A stretch of 6,881 nt of DNA, from positions 1 to 6,881 of the forward strand of contig DAOVVI010000082.1 in assembly GCA_030637245.1 (NCBI GenBank). The letters run 5' to 3'. This document shows, in pieces, positions 1-6,831 of this stretch. Both the position numbers and the translations under genes were made by a program. Position 1 is the first letter of the stretch; every line of letters starts with the position of its first letter. This DNA comes from Cyclobacteriaceae bacterium (lineage in GTDB: Bacteria > Bacteroidota > Bacteroidia > Cytophagales > Cyclobacteriaceae). The notes under the pieces are model-generated. The model did no database searches and had not been told where the DNA came from. It was given only the letters and a program-made list of their open reading frames with translations.

Positions 1-123
1 AGTAGTCCTCTCCCGTTTAATATCCATATTATTATATCTGTTATAACAAATCCAACCTATCGAACGAGCAATGATATTTCCAGTATTTAATTTTTTTTGA
101 TCCAGAGATCCATATTTCTCATT
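1..123 (-). other. Unrecognised open frame running off the left edge
   Basis: On the minus strand, 41 codons are open from just after a stop at 124-126 to the window edge. The product reads protein-like (for example KKLNTGNIIARSIGW) and contains one internal Met near its end (ATG at 27-25). I recognise no family. It may be the start of a gene beginning at that ATG, the tail of a degraded gene, or chance. No ribosome binding site or promoter is visible, and an open run of this length is not rare by chance, so confidence is low. Confidence 0.2.
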
Positions 124-301
124 TTATTTGATAATGAGTTAGAGTGTTAATTGTTCTTTATAAAAAATTATGAAGTAAATGAAAAAACATATTATCCTTT
201 TGTAATGGATTTAAACAGTAATATAATATTTAATAAGCACTCAGCCAAGGCAATCAAAAGATATTAATTGAATGCTGACTGTTAGTTTTCCATAAAGTTA
301 T
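124..301. other. AT-rich spacer with no gene seen
   Basis: This stretch is very AT-rich and has stops in all frames. I see no RNA gene, clear promoter or hairpin with a T-run. It separates the left-edge open frame from the integrase remnant. Confidence 0.5.
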
Positions 302-722
302 ATGATTACATTGCTGGATTTGAGAAATAAATTCCCGGTAATGCCTTACATTATTAATACGAATCATCTATAACAGGAAAACTATAAATATACCCGCCGG
401 ATATTCGATTGCTGAGAAAGACTGGTATGAAAATTAAGAGAGAATCAAAACCTCATCAAAGATTTCAGACAATACCACACGGCTTAATCATTTAATTCAG
501 AAAAACAGAACTAAAGCTTATGACCTGTTTACTAAACTTGCTGATGAGGGAAAACTATCTTCTGTGAGTCTCTCTGATATTAGAAAAAAGCTTTTTAAAA
601 AGAAGATAATCGAATTCAAGACCAAAGATTGTAAAGTGAATTTTTCAAATAACATGGTTTTTGTTCAAAATTACCTAATAAATCGGGCAGATAGGCATGA
701 CCATATCTATCTGATAAATTGA
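302..722 (+). pseudogene. Decayed N-terminal fragment of a tyrosine recombinase (integrase)
   Basis: From 393 one frame reads PAGYSIAEKDWYEN, then a TAA stop (435-437), then ERIKTSSKISDNTTRLN and KAYDLFTKLADEGKL, ending at a TGA (720-722). Upstream in the same frame is IRIIYNRKTINI. Before that the similarity moves to another frame, where PGNAL is read at about 334-348. This is the usual order in Bacteroidota tyrosine recombinases: an N-terminal arm-type DNA-binding domain (xxYxRIxYNRKxxxxxTGYSIxxxxW) followed by a helical SAM-like core-binding domain. The catalytic domain with its Arg-His-Arg-Tyr residues is missing, as the similarity fades after about 600. The stop and the frame change show a dead gene, probably left by an integrated element. 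The family call rests on motif memory, not a search. The start at 302 is the nearest plausible ATG and is uncertain. Confidence 0.55.
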
Positions 723-730
723 AGAACTTA

Positions 731-761
731 TTGGTTATTTAATTCTAATTAACTATATTTA
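731..761 (+). promoter_or_regulatory. Possible Bacteroidota-type promoter for the small exported protein
   Basis: TTG at 731-733 and TATATTTA at 754-761 are 20 bases apart. TATATTTA matches seven of the eight positions of the TAnnTTTG consensus. The predicted start of transcription would leave a leader of roughly 45 bases before the ATG at 813. In sequence this AT-rich such matches arise by chance, so the call is tentative. Confidence 0.3.
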
Positions 762-812
762 AAATTAGCCAAATTCTTATAAGTCACCTATTTATCATTA
801 ATTGAACCAATT

Positions 813-1154
813 ATGCGAACCATGAAAACAATTAAAATTCTTGTGACTTTACTGCTATTATCAATCCCTGTCGCTTCAAAGCCATTTGCTCTGAAAGTTG
901 AGATTCCAAAAAAACCTAATAATGATGCGGAGATTGCGCTTGCCATCCAAATTTTAAAGAGTGAGACCATTCTGGATATAAAAGAAGTTGGAGTTTCTCC
1001 ATATCCTGACGCCAAGATTTTCCATACCGTCATTGCTCAGTCAGGCAGACTATCCACTGTCCGTCTTTTATCTGCAGATGAAGTCAGTGTAGTAACAGAA
1101 TATTATATGAAGGAAATGAGCAACTGGAAATCCAAGAATCTTACACTTTTTTAA
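813..1154 (+). CDS. Small exported protein of unknown function, apparently frameshifted near its C-terminus
   Basis: The gene encodes 113 residues as read. Residues 4-20 (MKTIKILVTLLLLSIPV) form a signal peptide with two Lys and a long hydrophobic core, and cleavage is likely near VAS or SKPFA, so the product should be periplasmic or surface-exposed. ATG at 822 (residue 4) is an equally good start. The mature part contains PYPDAKI, then a strand-like stretch STVRLL, then an amphipathic helix with VTEYYMKEMSNW. This YPxA plus late YYxxxxxxW layout recurs in small bacterial exported proteins, but I cannot name the family. Reading stops at TAA 1152-1154 directly after six T residues, while coherent protein sequence continues in the +1 frame to 1314. 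The natural product was therefore probably about 166 residues. The metallopeptidase gene follows on the same strand. Confidence 0.72.
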   Translation: MRTMKTIKILVTLLLLSIPVASKPFALKVEIPKKPNNDAEIALAIQILKSETILDIKEVGVSPYPDAKIFHTVIAQSGRLSTVRLLSADEVSVVTEYYMKEMSNWKSKNLTLF

Positions 1155-1314
1155 AGGTGATGAAATGGAAGCCATGAAGGGGCCAGTTCTGGTTATTCAA
1201 ACTGGAAATGCAGATATGTTTAGCAAAACTTTGCAATCTGCGAAATCAGTTATAACGATAGATTATAAACCTTCATTACAAAATCGAATTTTTGTAATGC
1301 TCACTGTCGGATAA
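1153..1314 (+). pseudogene. Frame-shifted C-terminal part of the small exported protein
   Basis: In the +1 frame relative to the gene at 813, 53 codons are open (KGDEMEAMKGPVLVIQTG at the start, RIFVMLTVG at the end), closed by TAA 1312-1314. The alternation of polar and strand-like segments fits a continuation of the upstream protein. With five T instead of six at 1147-1152 the two parts would join as LTLFKGDEMEAM with no residue lost. The simplest reading is a one-base expansion of the T-run, either by mutation or by sequencing error. Ribosomal or transcriptional slippage is also possible because TTT at 1149-1151 can re-pair with TTT at 1150-1152 next to a stop codon. Confidence 0.6.
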
Positions 1315-1432
1315 TAAAAGTTAAGTACTTATGCTGTAAAGTGCTTTCTATAACAATATGTTGATTGGATCAAATAACCCGTAGAACTAAAAGACAAATC
1401 AGCATAGATTCAAAAAAATATTTAAGTATAAA

Positions 1433-1438
1433 AGGAAG
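1433..1438 (+). promoter_or_regulatory. Ribosome binding site of the metallopeptidase
   Basis: AGGAAG lies five bases before the ATG at 1444 and supports that start. The rest of the gap from 1315 holds no convincing -7 element. TATGTTGA at 1357 matches only six of the eight consensus positions, so the gene may be read from upstream or from a promoter I cannot recognise. Confidence 0.5.
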
Positions 1439-1443
1439 TTATT

Positions 1444-3843
1444 ATGAAATCATTTGCTATTCTTCGCATCACACTTTTGACAATCTTAATAATCACTTGC
1501 ACAGGAAGTCGAGAAATTGCTATATCCTGGGAGCGCTCATCAGGAGACACCTCCATCGATAGCTCCGAAACTAATAATGACAGTGTGAAAACCAATCCTG
1601 AATCTCAGGATGACGATCTGACTAGATTTCTCAATGTGAAGGCGTGGAAGGGAAAAATAACTATAAGCATTTATGGCAATGTAACATCCAATACTGAGGA
1701 CGCCGATACCAAAATCAGTGTGAATCATTTTTATAATCAGATTTTCGTGACTGATGATGGCTCTTTTCAACCAATGGATCCCTTTTTGATGGAAGATCCT
1801 GCTGGAAAGAAGGAGCCTGGTGAACAGGATCAGGGAACACTAAATGGTGCGGAGGAAGCACTCCAGAAACTGATGGAACAAATGGATCCATCGCTGGCAA
1901 AGGACATTCAGGAGTCATTAAAACAGGCACAGGGGATGAATCTCGCTGTTGATAAATACAAAGCATGGAATGTGTTGGGGAGAGGAAGTATGGATGAAAA
2001 CCAGGTAACCTATACTGTCAATGACCGGAAGATACACCGGTTTTATGTTCACACTGAAGGCTGTCAATATTGTTGCCGTATCACTCAGGAAGAAATATAT
2101 GAATTTGATGAGGGTTTTGGTCCTTATTTTTTTACGCTATCAGTTAATCTGGAAAAAGAAGTTTATAGTTTTGCTTCTTCATTTGGCGAGCAAAAAATCA
2201 AATTGAAAAAAGAACTGAGTTACATCCCGAACTCCTGCAGAAAGGCAGATGTCTATTATGAAAATCAGGCCTCGACAGTAATTGGTCCAACAAATAGTCT
2301 TGTACACGCCAAGAATGCTGAAAGCAAGATAAAATCTGTAGCCTTGCCCACTACCGGGCTTGTATTGATGGGAACGGACATCCTTGAAAATTTTTACGTA
2401 ATTGAAGATCCTGAGAATCCAGATGGGAAACCGGTCAATGCTGAAATTTCGTGGCAAATTATACCTGCAGATCAGGAATTTCCTGAGGTTTACATAAATC
2501 TTACCAATGAAGATTGGATACCCGAAGAAAACAACACTGCCGAAGTGGAGTTGCAATGGGAGAATGTAGTACCTTCCCAAGTCAGGTTTAGACTCTACGA
2601 TGTTTCCGAGGAACCAGGGACCTGCTTGAATAGCAAGGATAAGAATACAGAACTTGATTTGGAAATAGATACTGCAAATCCAGGCTATGAGATCAGCGGA
2701 GATAAAACCGAAGCCACCAAGAAGAATCCCTTACCTAATAAAGAGGTTCTGATTATTAATTCGCGTGATTATGGTGCTCATGGAAGAATAAAAGCTGAAA
2801 TAATGGTCAATGGAACTTGGATACCTGCTGAAGTAAAAGGATTTCCTGGCGGATCATTACATTTGCCGTTTGATCAAAATCAGAATCATATTGCCGATAA
2901 ATGGGAAAAAGACGTTGGGATTTTTGAGAAAGGCTATGGGCCAGATTGGGATGAAGATCCCTATCCGGCACTACAAAAAAAAGATGGTGATGGATACACA
3001 CTTTATGAGGAATACAGAGGGTTTATAGCCAGGGGACATGTTCTGTTCGCACCCGGTAATATCAAGCGCCATAATGATCATTTCAGGATGGATCCCAATC
3101 ATAAAGACGTATTTATTTATGATCAGAATGAGCTTTTTAATACCTATTATTCTTCAGCCAATCCAGCACGACTCAATTGGCATTATGTCGATCCAACCCT
3201 GATGGTTTTCAAGAGTAATGCACTTGATCCTGAACATCGTTGGGTAAATTATAATACCAGTAAAACATATTTCGACCGTCAGCAATATGCCGTACATTTG
3301 ATGAGCGCTGCTGGGAAGCTATCCGGAACAGATATGGGGATCAACAGAAATCTGGCAAAAATACTGCAGTTCCAGGACAAACTGAATAATTCCAACACCT
3401 TAGAAGGAAGTGTCTGCAATGTTATGCCGCCACCACATCCCCTCAGGTGTATCTATCTGGTTAATATTTATCCTGGGGTAGTCTTGAGTGCTGTAAGTAA
3501 ATATAATCCGGCAGAGAAAGACCGGTTATTTCAAAGCATTATGACTTCGACCACTATTCACGAAATTGGTCATGCATTAGGCGTTCAACACCATTACAAC
3601 ATGAAAACCAAGAAGGAAACCGATGAGAGTCCATATACCGGAGTTTTAACCTGCGCCATGCGTTATGAAAACCTTAATGATTTTTTACACCCAGGTTTTG
3701 TAACAATGGATCGATATTGTGATCAGGGAGAAAAGTGGAGAAAGGTGGCTAATCAAGAGAATACATCCGATGTTAAACCAATTGAGTTTGAGGAATACGA
3801 AAGTCACAACTGTTTTGGTCAGATAAATATTAAAGGTGACTGA
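1444..3843 (+). CDS. Exported, probably lipid-anchored, metzincin-type zinc metallopeptidase
   Basis: This is a 799-residue protein predicted to cleave proteins or peptides outside the cytoplasm. Residues 1-18 are a signal peptide (K2, R8, hydrophobic core) ending in ITC, with Cys19 a likely lipid-anchor site; Thr before the Cys is atypical. A Ser/Asp/Asn-rich linker (about 25-60) follows. The N-terminal half holds Cys207, Cys210 and Cys211 in a CxxCC pattern, and strand-rich sequence at about 295-470 could be Ig-like. At 477-488 (DQNQNHIADKWE) and 514-524 (DGDGYTLYEEY) are Asp/Asn-rich loops like thrombospondin type 3 or EF-hand-type calcium sites. The catalytic part starts near 550 (DPNHKDVFIYD). 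It carries HEIGHALGVQH at 706-716, where His706, His710 and His716 would bind zinc and Glu707 would be the general base. CAMRY at 737-741 is a Met-turn candidate (Met739). Cys759 and Cys790 near the end could form a disulfide. Substrate is unknown. The exact peptidase family cannot be fixed by eye; the metzincin-like call is strong. Confidence 0.9.
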   Translation: MKSFAILRITLLTILIITCTGSREIAISWERSSGDTSIDSSETNNDSVKTNPESQDDDLTRFLNVKAWKGKITISIYGNVTSNTEDADTKISVNHFYNQIFVTDDGSFQPMDPFLMEDPAGKKEPGEQDQGTLNGAEEALQKLMEQMDPSLAKDIQESLKQAQGMNLAVDKYKAWNVLGRGSMDENQVTYTVNDRKIHRFYVHTEGCQYCCRITQEEIYEFDEGFGPYFFTLSVNLEKEVYSFASSFGEQKIKLKKELSYIPNSCRKADVYYENQASTVIGPTNSLVHAKNAESKIKSVALPTTGLVLMGTDILENFYVIEDPENPDGKPVNAEISWQIIPADQEFPEVYINLTNEDWIPEENNTAEVELQWENVVPSQVRFRLYDVSEEPGTCLNSKDKNTELDLEIDTANPGYEISGDKTEATKKNPLPNKEVLIINSRDYGAHGRIKAEIMVNGTWIPAEVKGFPGGSLHLPFDQNQNHIADKWEKDVGIFEKGYGPDWDEDPYPALQKKDGDGYTLYEEYRGFIARGHVLFAPGNIKRHNDHFRMDPNHKDVFIYDQNELFNTYYSSANPARLNWHYVDPTLMVFKSNALDPEHRWVNYNTSKTYFDRQQYAVHLMSAAGKLSGTDMGINRNLAKILQFQDKLNNSNTLEGSVCNVMPPPHPLRCIYLVNIYPGVVLSAVSKYNPAEKDRLFQSIMTSTTIHEIGHALGVQHHYNMKTKKETDESPYTGVLTCAMRYENLNDFLHPGFVTMDRYCDQGEKWRKVANQENTSDVKPIEFEEYESHNCFGQINIKGD

Positions 3844-3931
3844 ATCAAAGGGAGAATTAGTAGTTAGTTTTTGCTTCTTTAACACCGATATTCGCCAGTG
3901 CTGAAGATGATACAATCACCCCACGATAAAT

Positions 3932-4102
3932 TTAGTTTGTCCATTCAATTTTCAATTTTGTATTCTGCTTCCAAGGGATTTTATACATTTCGTTTAGTCT
4001 GGCAATTCCTTTAAGAATTGGTGTATGGCCTCTTTTCCTGAACTTAAAAGTATTCATATTGCCCTCACATTTTATACATCTCAGGATTATTGGGATTTTC
4101 AC
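3932..4102 (-). other. Short minus-strand open frame, unrecognised
   Basis: From GTG at 4102 or ATG at 4057 to a stop at 3932-3934, this reads 56 or 41 residues. It includes a CxxC (RCIKCEG), a basic patch (KFRKRGH), and LNEMYKIPWK. Another open frame lies just upstream on the same strand. It could be a very small gene, a remnant of a larger one, or chance. There is no clear ribosome binding site and no recognised family. Confidence 0.2.
4003..4020. repeat. Six-base-pair inverted repeat
   Basis: CAATTC (4003-4008) and GAATTG (4015-4020) pair around a six-base loop CTTTAA. No T-run follows on either strand, so it is not a convincing intrinsic terminator. It lies inside the minus-strand open frame at 3932-4102. 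Confidence 0.35.
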
Positions 4103-4177
4103 AAAATATTCCTTATTTCCAGCTTGATGATTTTAACCATTTTAATGTGATCTTTTTCAGAACGGATTTTACTTAAT

Positions 4178-4423
4178 TTATTTTTTTGGAATCCATCGAA
4201 TAGCAAAATATTCGCAAGGGTCATATCCAATATTGCGTATTCCAAGTGAGATGTTGGAATTTAGAAATATTAAGGAGATTGCTTCGGCATGAAAAGGTTG
4301 ATTGCTAATCAAAGGAGGATTACTAAATCAAAAATATGAACACTTGCTGTTCAGAACTGCACATCCTATAAATTTCATTTCCTTCATTTTATACAAAAAT
4401 CCAACATTTTGACGTTGGCACAT
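4178..4423 (-). pseudogene. Possible degraded minus-strand ORF interrupted by TGA
   Basis: One minus-strand frame runs 82 codons from ATG 4423 to TAA 4178-4180, broken only by TGA at codon 32 (4330-4328). The second half reads NPPLISNQPFHAEAISLIF and ends in GYDPCEYFAIRWIPKK, which looks like real protein. No family is recognised. The plus-strand frame across the same bases also gives long protein-like stretches, so the coding direction is not certain. Treat it as a candidate remnant. Confidence 0.25.
4401..4418. repeat. Small hairpin upstream of the DUF4407 gene
   Basis: CCAAC (4401-4405) pairs with GTTGG (4414-4418) across an eight-base loop. A second inverted repeat, CCTGC/GCAGG at 4444-4455 with a two-base centre, lies 27 bases before the start codon. 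Both are short. They could shape the leader RNA or be pieces of scattered repeats, since the CCTGC...GCAGG motif recurs near 6718-6738. Confidence 0.3.
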
Positions 4424-4482
4424 TAGTTGATTTAGAAAAGTAGCCTGCGGGCAGGTGTTGATTAAATAAATCCTTCCTAACC

Positions 4483-5535
4483 ATGAAAAAAGTAAAGTAC
4501 TTCTTTTGGCTATGTTCCGGAGCTAACCGACCTCTTTTGGAAAAATGTCCTACCGAAGGTTCAAAATATGTTGGAATTGGCGCCACGATATTTTTTACAG
4601 GAATATTTGCCTCACTTGCTGGTGCATATGCATTATTTACAGTATTTGAGAATTACTTCGTTGCGGCTTTATTTGGGATTGTTTGGGGGCTTATGATCTT
4701 TAATCTCGATCGATACATTGTTTCCAGCATGAGAAAAGAAGGAAATGCCAAAAAGGAATTTTATACAGCCCTGCCAAGGATTATTCTTGCCGTATTGATT
4801 TCACTTGTCATTGCAAAACCACTGGAGATGAAAATTTTTGAAAAGGAGATAAATTCTGAATTGGAATTGATGAGCCAAAAATCTTTAGCTGAAAAAGAAG
4901 GTGCAATAAAACATAGATATTTAACAGATAAGCAATCCCTGGATCAAGCAATCGAAAACCTAAAAGCGGAAATAAAAATTAAAGCTTCAAAAAGGGACGA
5001 GTTAAGAATTTTGGCTCAACAAGAAGCCGATGGAACAGGGGGAAGTATGAGAAGAAATGCCGGGCCAATCTATCAAATAAAAAAAGCTGACGCTGATCGA
5101 TTAGATCAGGAATTGAACGATCTTGAATTAAAAAACCAGCCATTGATCAGTTCGAATTATGAAAAACTCAAGGAAATAGATGCAGCAATGGCTAGTGAGA
5201 TTCAATCTATTGAAAGGGGGAAAATGAATGGTCCGGCTGCGAGAATGGATGCGTTGAGCAATATTACTGCTAAAAGTCATGCGATCTGGTTGGCCAATTG
5301 GTTTATCATATTTTTATTTATTGCTGTAGAAACAGCGCCGGTTTTTGTGAAATTAATTTCACCCAGAGGGCCGTATGATCATCTGTTGTTGGTGGAGGAA
5401 AGAGCTGTTGAAAGTATGATGTATGAGCAACTTGCTAAGCAAAATGTAAGCGCTAAGAAAAGAACGAGGAAATATCCGTCAATAGAAAAAGAATATATTG
5501 ATACTAAGTTGGAAGCCAGCCTCAACCGAAGTTGA
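4483..5535 (+). CDS. DUF4407 domain-containing membrane protein with a long coiled coil
   Basis: The product has 350 residues. The N-terminal motifs CSGANRPLLEKCPTE (11-25), KYVGIG (28-33) and GIVWGLMIFNLDRYIV (65-80) match the pattern of the DUF4407 family, whose function is not established. Membrane segments are visible at about 29-53, 56-76, 97-112 and 269-290. Between the third and fourth lies a charged helical region (about 115-262) rich in Glu, Lys, Gln and Leu that should form a coiled coil, possibly on one side of the membrane. The Arg/Lys-rich tail after 290 is soluble. The start at 4483 is the first Met of the conserved N-terminus; there is no strong ribosome binding site, which is common in Bacteroidota. 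The gene has no same-strand neighbour close by and converges with ppa. The length is complete and no damage is seen. Confidence 0.85.
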   Translation: MKKVKYFFWLCSGANRPLLEKCPTEGSKYVGIGATIFFTGIFASLAGAYALFTVFENYFVAALFGIVWGLMIFNLDRYIVSSMRKEGNAKKEFYTALPRIILAVLISLVIAKPLEMKIFEKEINSELELMSQKSLAEKEGAIKHRYLTDKQSLDQAIENLKAEIKIKASKRDELRILAQQEADGTGGSMRRNAGPIYQIKKADADRLDQELNDLELKNQPLISSNYEKLKEIDAAMASEIQSIERGKMNGPAARMDALSNITAKSHAIWLANWFIIFLFIAVETAPVFVKLISPRGPYDHLLLVEERAVESMMYEQLAKQNVSAKKRTRKYPSIEKEYIDTKLEASLNRS

Positions 5536-5903
5536 AATTGCAAATCCTTTTCAGCCTCCCTTATGCAAAAATCCTGCAACCCTCTAACCAGGACGAGCCA
5601 GAACCAGATAAGATTGATGGAGATTGATGAAAGATTGATGAAAGATTGAAAAATAGATTGATAGATCAATTCTCTAAATTAATTACCGTTTAATCATATC
5701 AACCAATCATTAAACTTTTGTCAAAAAAAACGAAAATATCAGAGGTAAGAGCTTATTCACACCCTGAATTACCAGCCAACTGCTTCTGCCATTGACCACT
5801 TTTCAGGATACTGTTAAAGTGTATTATTCCTAAAAGAAAGAAACGCATTTTCCAGAAGACTCTACAATTCTTAAATATTTCTAATTTGGAGATACACATG
5901 ACA
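5536..5903. other. Intergenic region between convergent genes
   Basis: These 368 bases separate the 3' ends of the DUF4407 gene and ppa. Apart from the tandem repeat at 5611-5664 I see no gene, RNA or strong hairpin with a T-run. An ATG at 5563 opens only a short frame, which covers part of the repeat, and it is not supported as a gene. Confidence 0.5.
5611..5664. repeat. Short tandem repeat, about five units of AGATTGATGAA
   Basis: Units are at 5611-5620 (AGATTGATGG), 5621-5631 and 5632-5642 (both AGATTGATGAA), 5643-5654 (AGATTGAAAAAT) and 5655-5664 (AGATTGATAG). Unit length drifts from 10 to 12 bases, which fits slipped-strand expansion followed by decay. It lies 75 bases after the DUF4407 stop codon, so it is outside coding sequence. 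Confidence 0.8.
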
Positions 5904-6437
5904 CTAGTTGGTAAACCTTAATTTATAATCCTCTAAAGCTTTAATTACAATCTTCATAGCTTCATCCTTGCCGCCAAACTCTTCAACTACAGAAGTTTTG
6001 TTTTCCAGTTTTTTATAATCTTCAAAAAAGTTTTTGATCTCCCTGAAAAAATGATCAGGCAATTCTGAGACATCCTCATAATGGATGACGCTCATATCGT
6101 TTTCAGCAACGGCTATTATTTTGTCATCAGCTTCTCCCTGGTCCAGCATATGCATAACACCTATTACTTTTGATGGAACAATACATAGGGGAACGACATT
6201 TATTTGTGATAACACAAGTATATCCAATGGATCTTTGTCGTCGCAGTAGGTACGTGGTATAAAGCCATAATTAGCAGGATAATACATGGAAGAATATAAA
6301 ACGCGATCCAGCCTTAGAAGTCCGCTTTCTTTATCGAGTTCGTATTTTGCTCTTCTGTTTTTTGGAATTTCAATTATGCCATTGACAAATTCCGGAATAT
6401 TTTCACCTGGGTTAATATCATGCCATGGGTGTTTCAT
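5904..6437 (-). CDS. ppa: Inorganic pyrophosphatase, family I
   Basis: This 177-residue enzyme hydrolyses pyrophosphate to two phosphates in the cytoplasm, pulling forward polymer synthesis and nucleotide-activating reactions. The metal- and substrate-binding residues of the E. coli enzyme are all found in order: Glu23, Lys31, Glu33, Arg45, Tyr53, Tyr57, Asp67, Asp69 and Asp72 (in DKDPLD), Asp99, Asp104, Lys106, then Tyr141 and Lys142. The signature loop carries Lys68 where many homologues have Gly or Asn, a substitution that should not affect the catalytic Asp residues. The length matches the usual 175-180 residues. The start at ATG 6437 gives the conserved PWHDI N-terminus. The gene stands alone, converging with the DUF4407 gene, and has its own promoter just upstream. 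Confidence 0.97.
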   Translation of the reverse strand: MKHPWHDINPGENIPEFVNGIIEIPKNRRAKYELDKESGLLRLDRVLYSSMYYPANYGFIPRTYCDDKDPLDILVLSQINVVPLCIVPSKVIGVMHMLDQGEADDKIIAVAENDMSVIHYEDVSELPDHFFREIKNFFEDYKKLENKTSVVEEFGGKDEAMKIVIKALEDYKLRFTN

Positions 6438-6464
6438 TGATTTCGAATTTGGTTAAATAAAGCG

Positions 6465-6493
6465 CAAACATAGTACAAAATATCGATTCTCAA
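6465..6493 (-). promoter_or_regulatory. Bacteroidota-type promoter of ppa
   Basis: On the minus strand TATGTTTG (6472-6465) matches the TAnnTTTG -7 consensus exactly, with TTG (6493-6491) 18 bases upstream as the -33 element. Transcription would start near 6458-6460, giving a leader of about 20 bases before the ATG. Position and orientation fit a housekeeping gene. Confidence 0.55.
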
Positions 6494-6523
6494 TGATTAA
6501 AAGAAAGATTAAGATTTATTACG

Positions 6524-6760
6524 CTAGTGTCCATTCAAGTTTGGTTTATCCAGTCCAAGCCTAGTCCTTTTTATCCCTGACTGCGTTAAAAAATATTCAC
6601 GTAGCTCGTGCCTCTCATCAGCCGCCAAAGGCTTGCCGCTAAAGCTTCGGCTACACGCGGATGGCTATGCTTCCCGCTATGCGGGGCAGGCTATATTTAT
6701 GCCTTATCATGAATAAACCTGCCTGCCCAGTAGGCAGGAATTACTTCGGTTAAACCGAAA
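6524..6760. repeat. GC-richer block of hairpins and short repeats, possible interspersed element
   Basis: The block is visibly richer in G and C than its surroundings. It holds three related units, GCTTGCCGCTA (6631-6641), GCTTCGGCTA (6644-6653) and GCTTCCCGCTA (6669-6679). It also holds three hairpins: CCCGC/GCGGG (6673-6685, loop TAT), CCTGCCT/AGGCAGG (6718-6738) and TTCGGTT/AACCGAA (6745-6759). On the minus strand a frame of about 46 codons is open across 6524-6664 and reads ELREYFLTQSG. I take that to be a by-product of a repeated sequence rather than a gene. No transposase or terminal inverted repeat is visible, so its nature as a mobile or repetitive element is inferred. Confidence 0.5.
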
Positions 6761-6831
6761 CACCACAACTGACTTGACACGAGTTTACACATCATAACAA
6801 TGAATTTTATTGAGATTGAAGGAGGGTCGTT

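Larger units (their letters stand above)
3844..4482. other. Long intergenic region with weak minus-strand open frames
   Basis: These 639 bases between the metallopeptidase and the DUF4407 gene have no plus-strand gene. The minus strand has two short, protein-like open stretches (listed separately). There are also small inverted repeats, but none is followed by a T-run, so no terminator for the metallopeptidase is evident. I see no RNA gene. Confidence 0.5.

Noticed and set aside
1324..1347. AAGTAC...GTGCTT hairpin as terminator of the small exported-protein gene
   Set aside because: The stem has only six pairs with one wobble and is not followed by a T-run.
1365..1562. 65-codon plus-strand open frame overlapping the metallopeptidase start
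   Set aside because: It overlaps the signal peptide of the much better supported gene at 1444 in another frame and has no ribosome binding site or protein-like pattern.
2179..2580. 133-codon minus-strand open frame inside the metallopeptidase
   Set aside because: It is antisense to a gene with intact domains, and its composition is that of a complementary-frame shadow.
5379..5669. 96-codon minus-strand open frame over the end of the DUF4407 gene
   Set aside because: It is mostly antisense to the DUF4407 C-terminus, and its start region is just the translated tandem repeat.
3938..6538. An 11-base word (TGTCCATTCAA) at 3938-3948 and again at 6528-6538, considered as ends of an insertion
   Set aside because: In AT-rich sequence of this length several 11-base repeats are expected by chance, and the flanks do not match.
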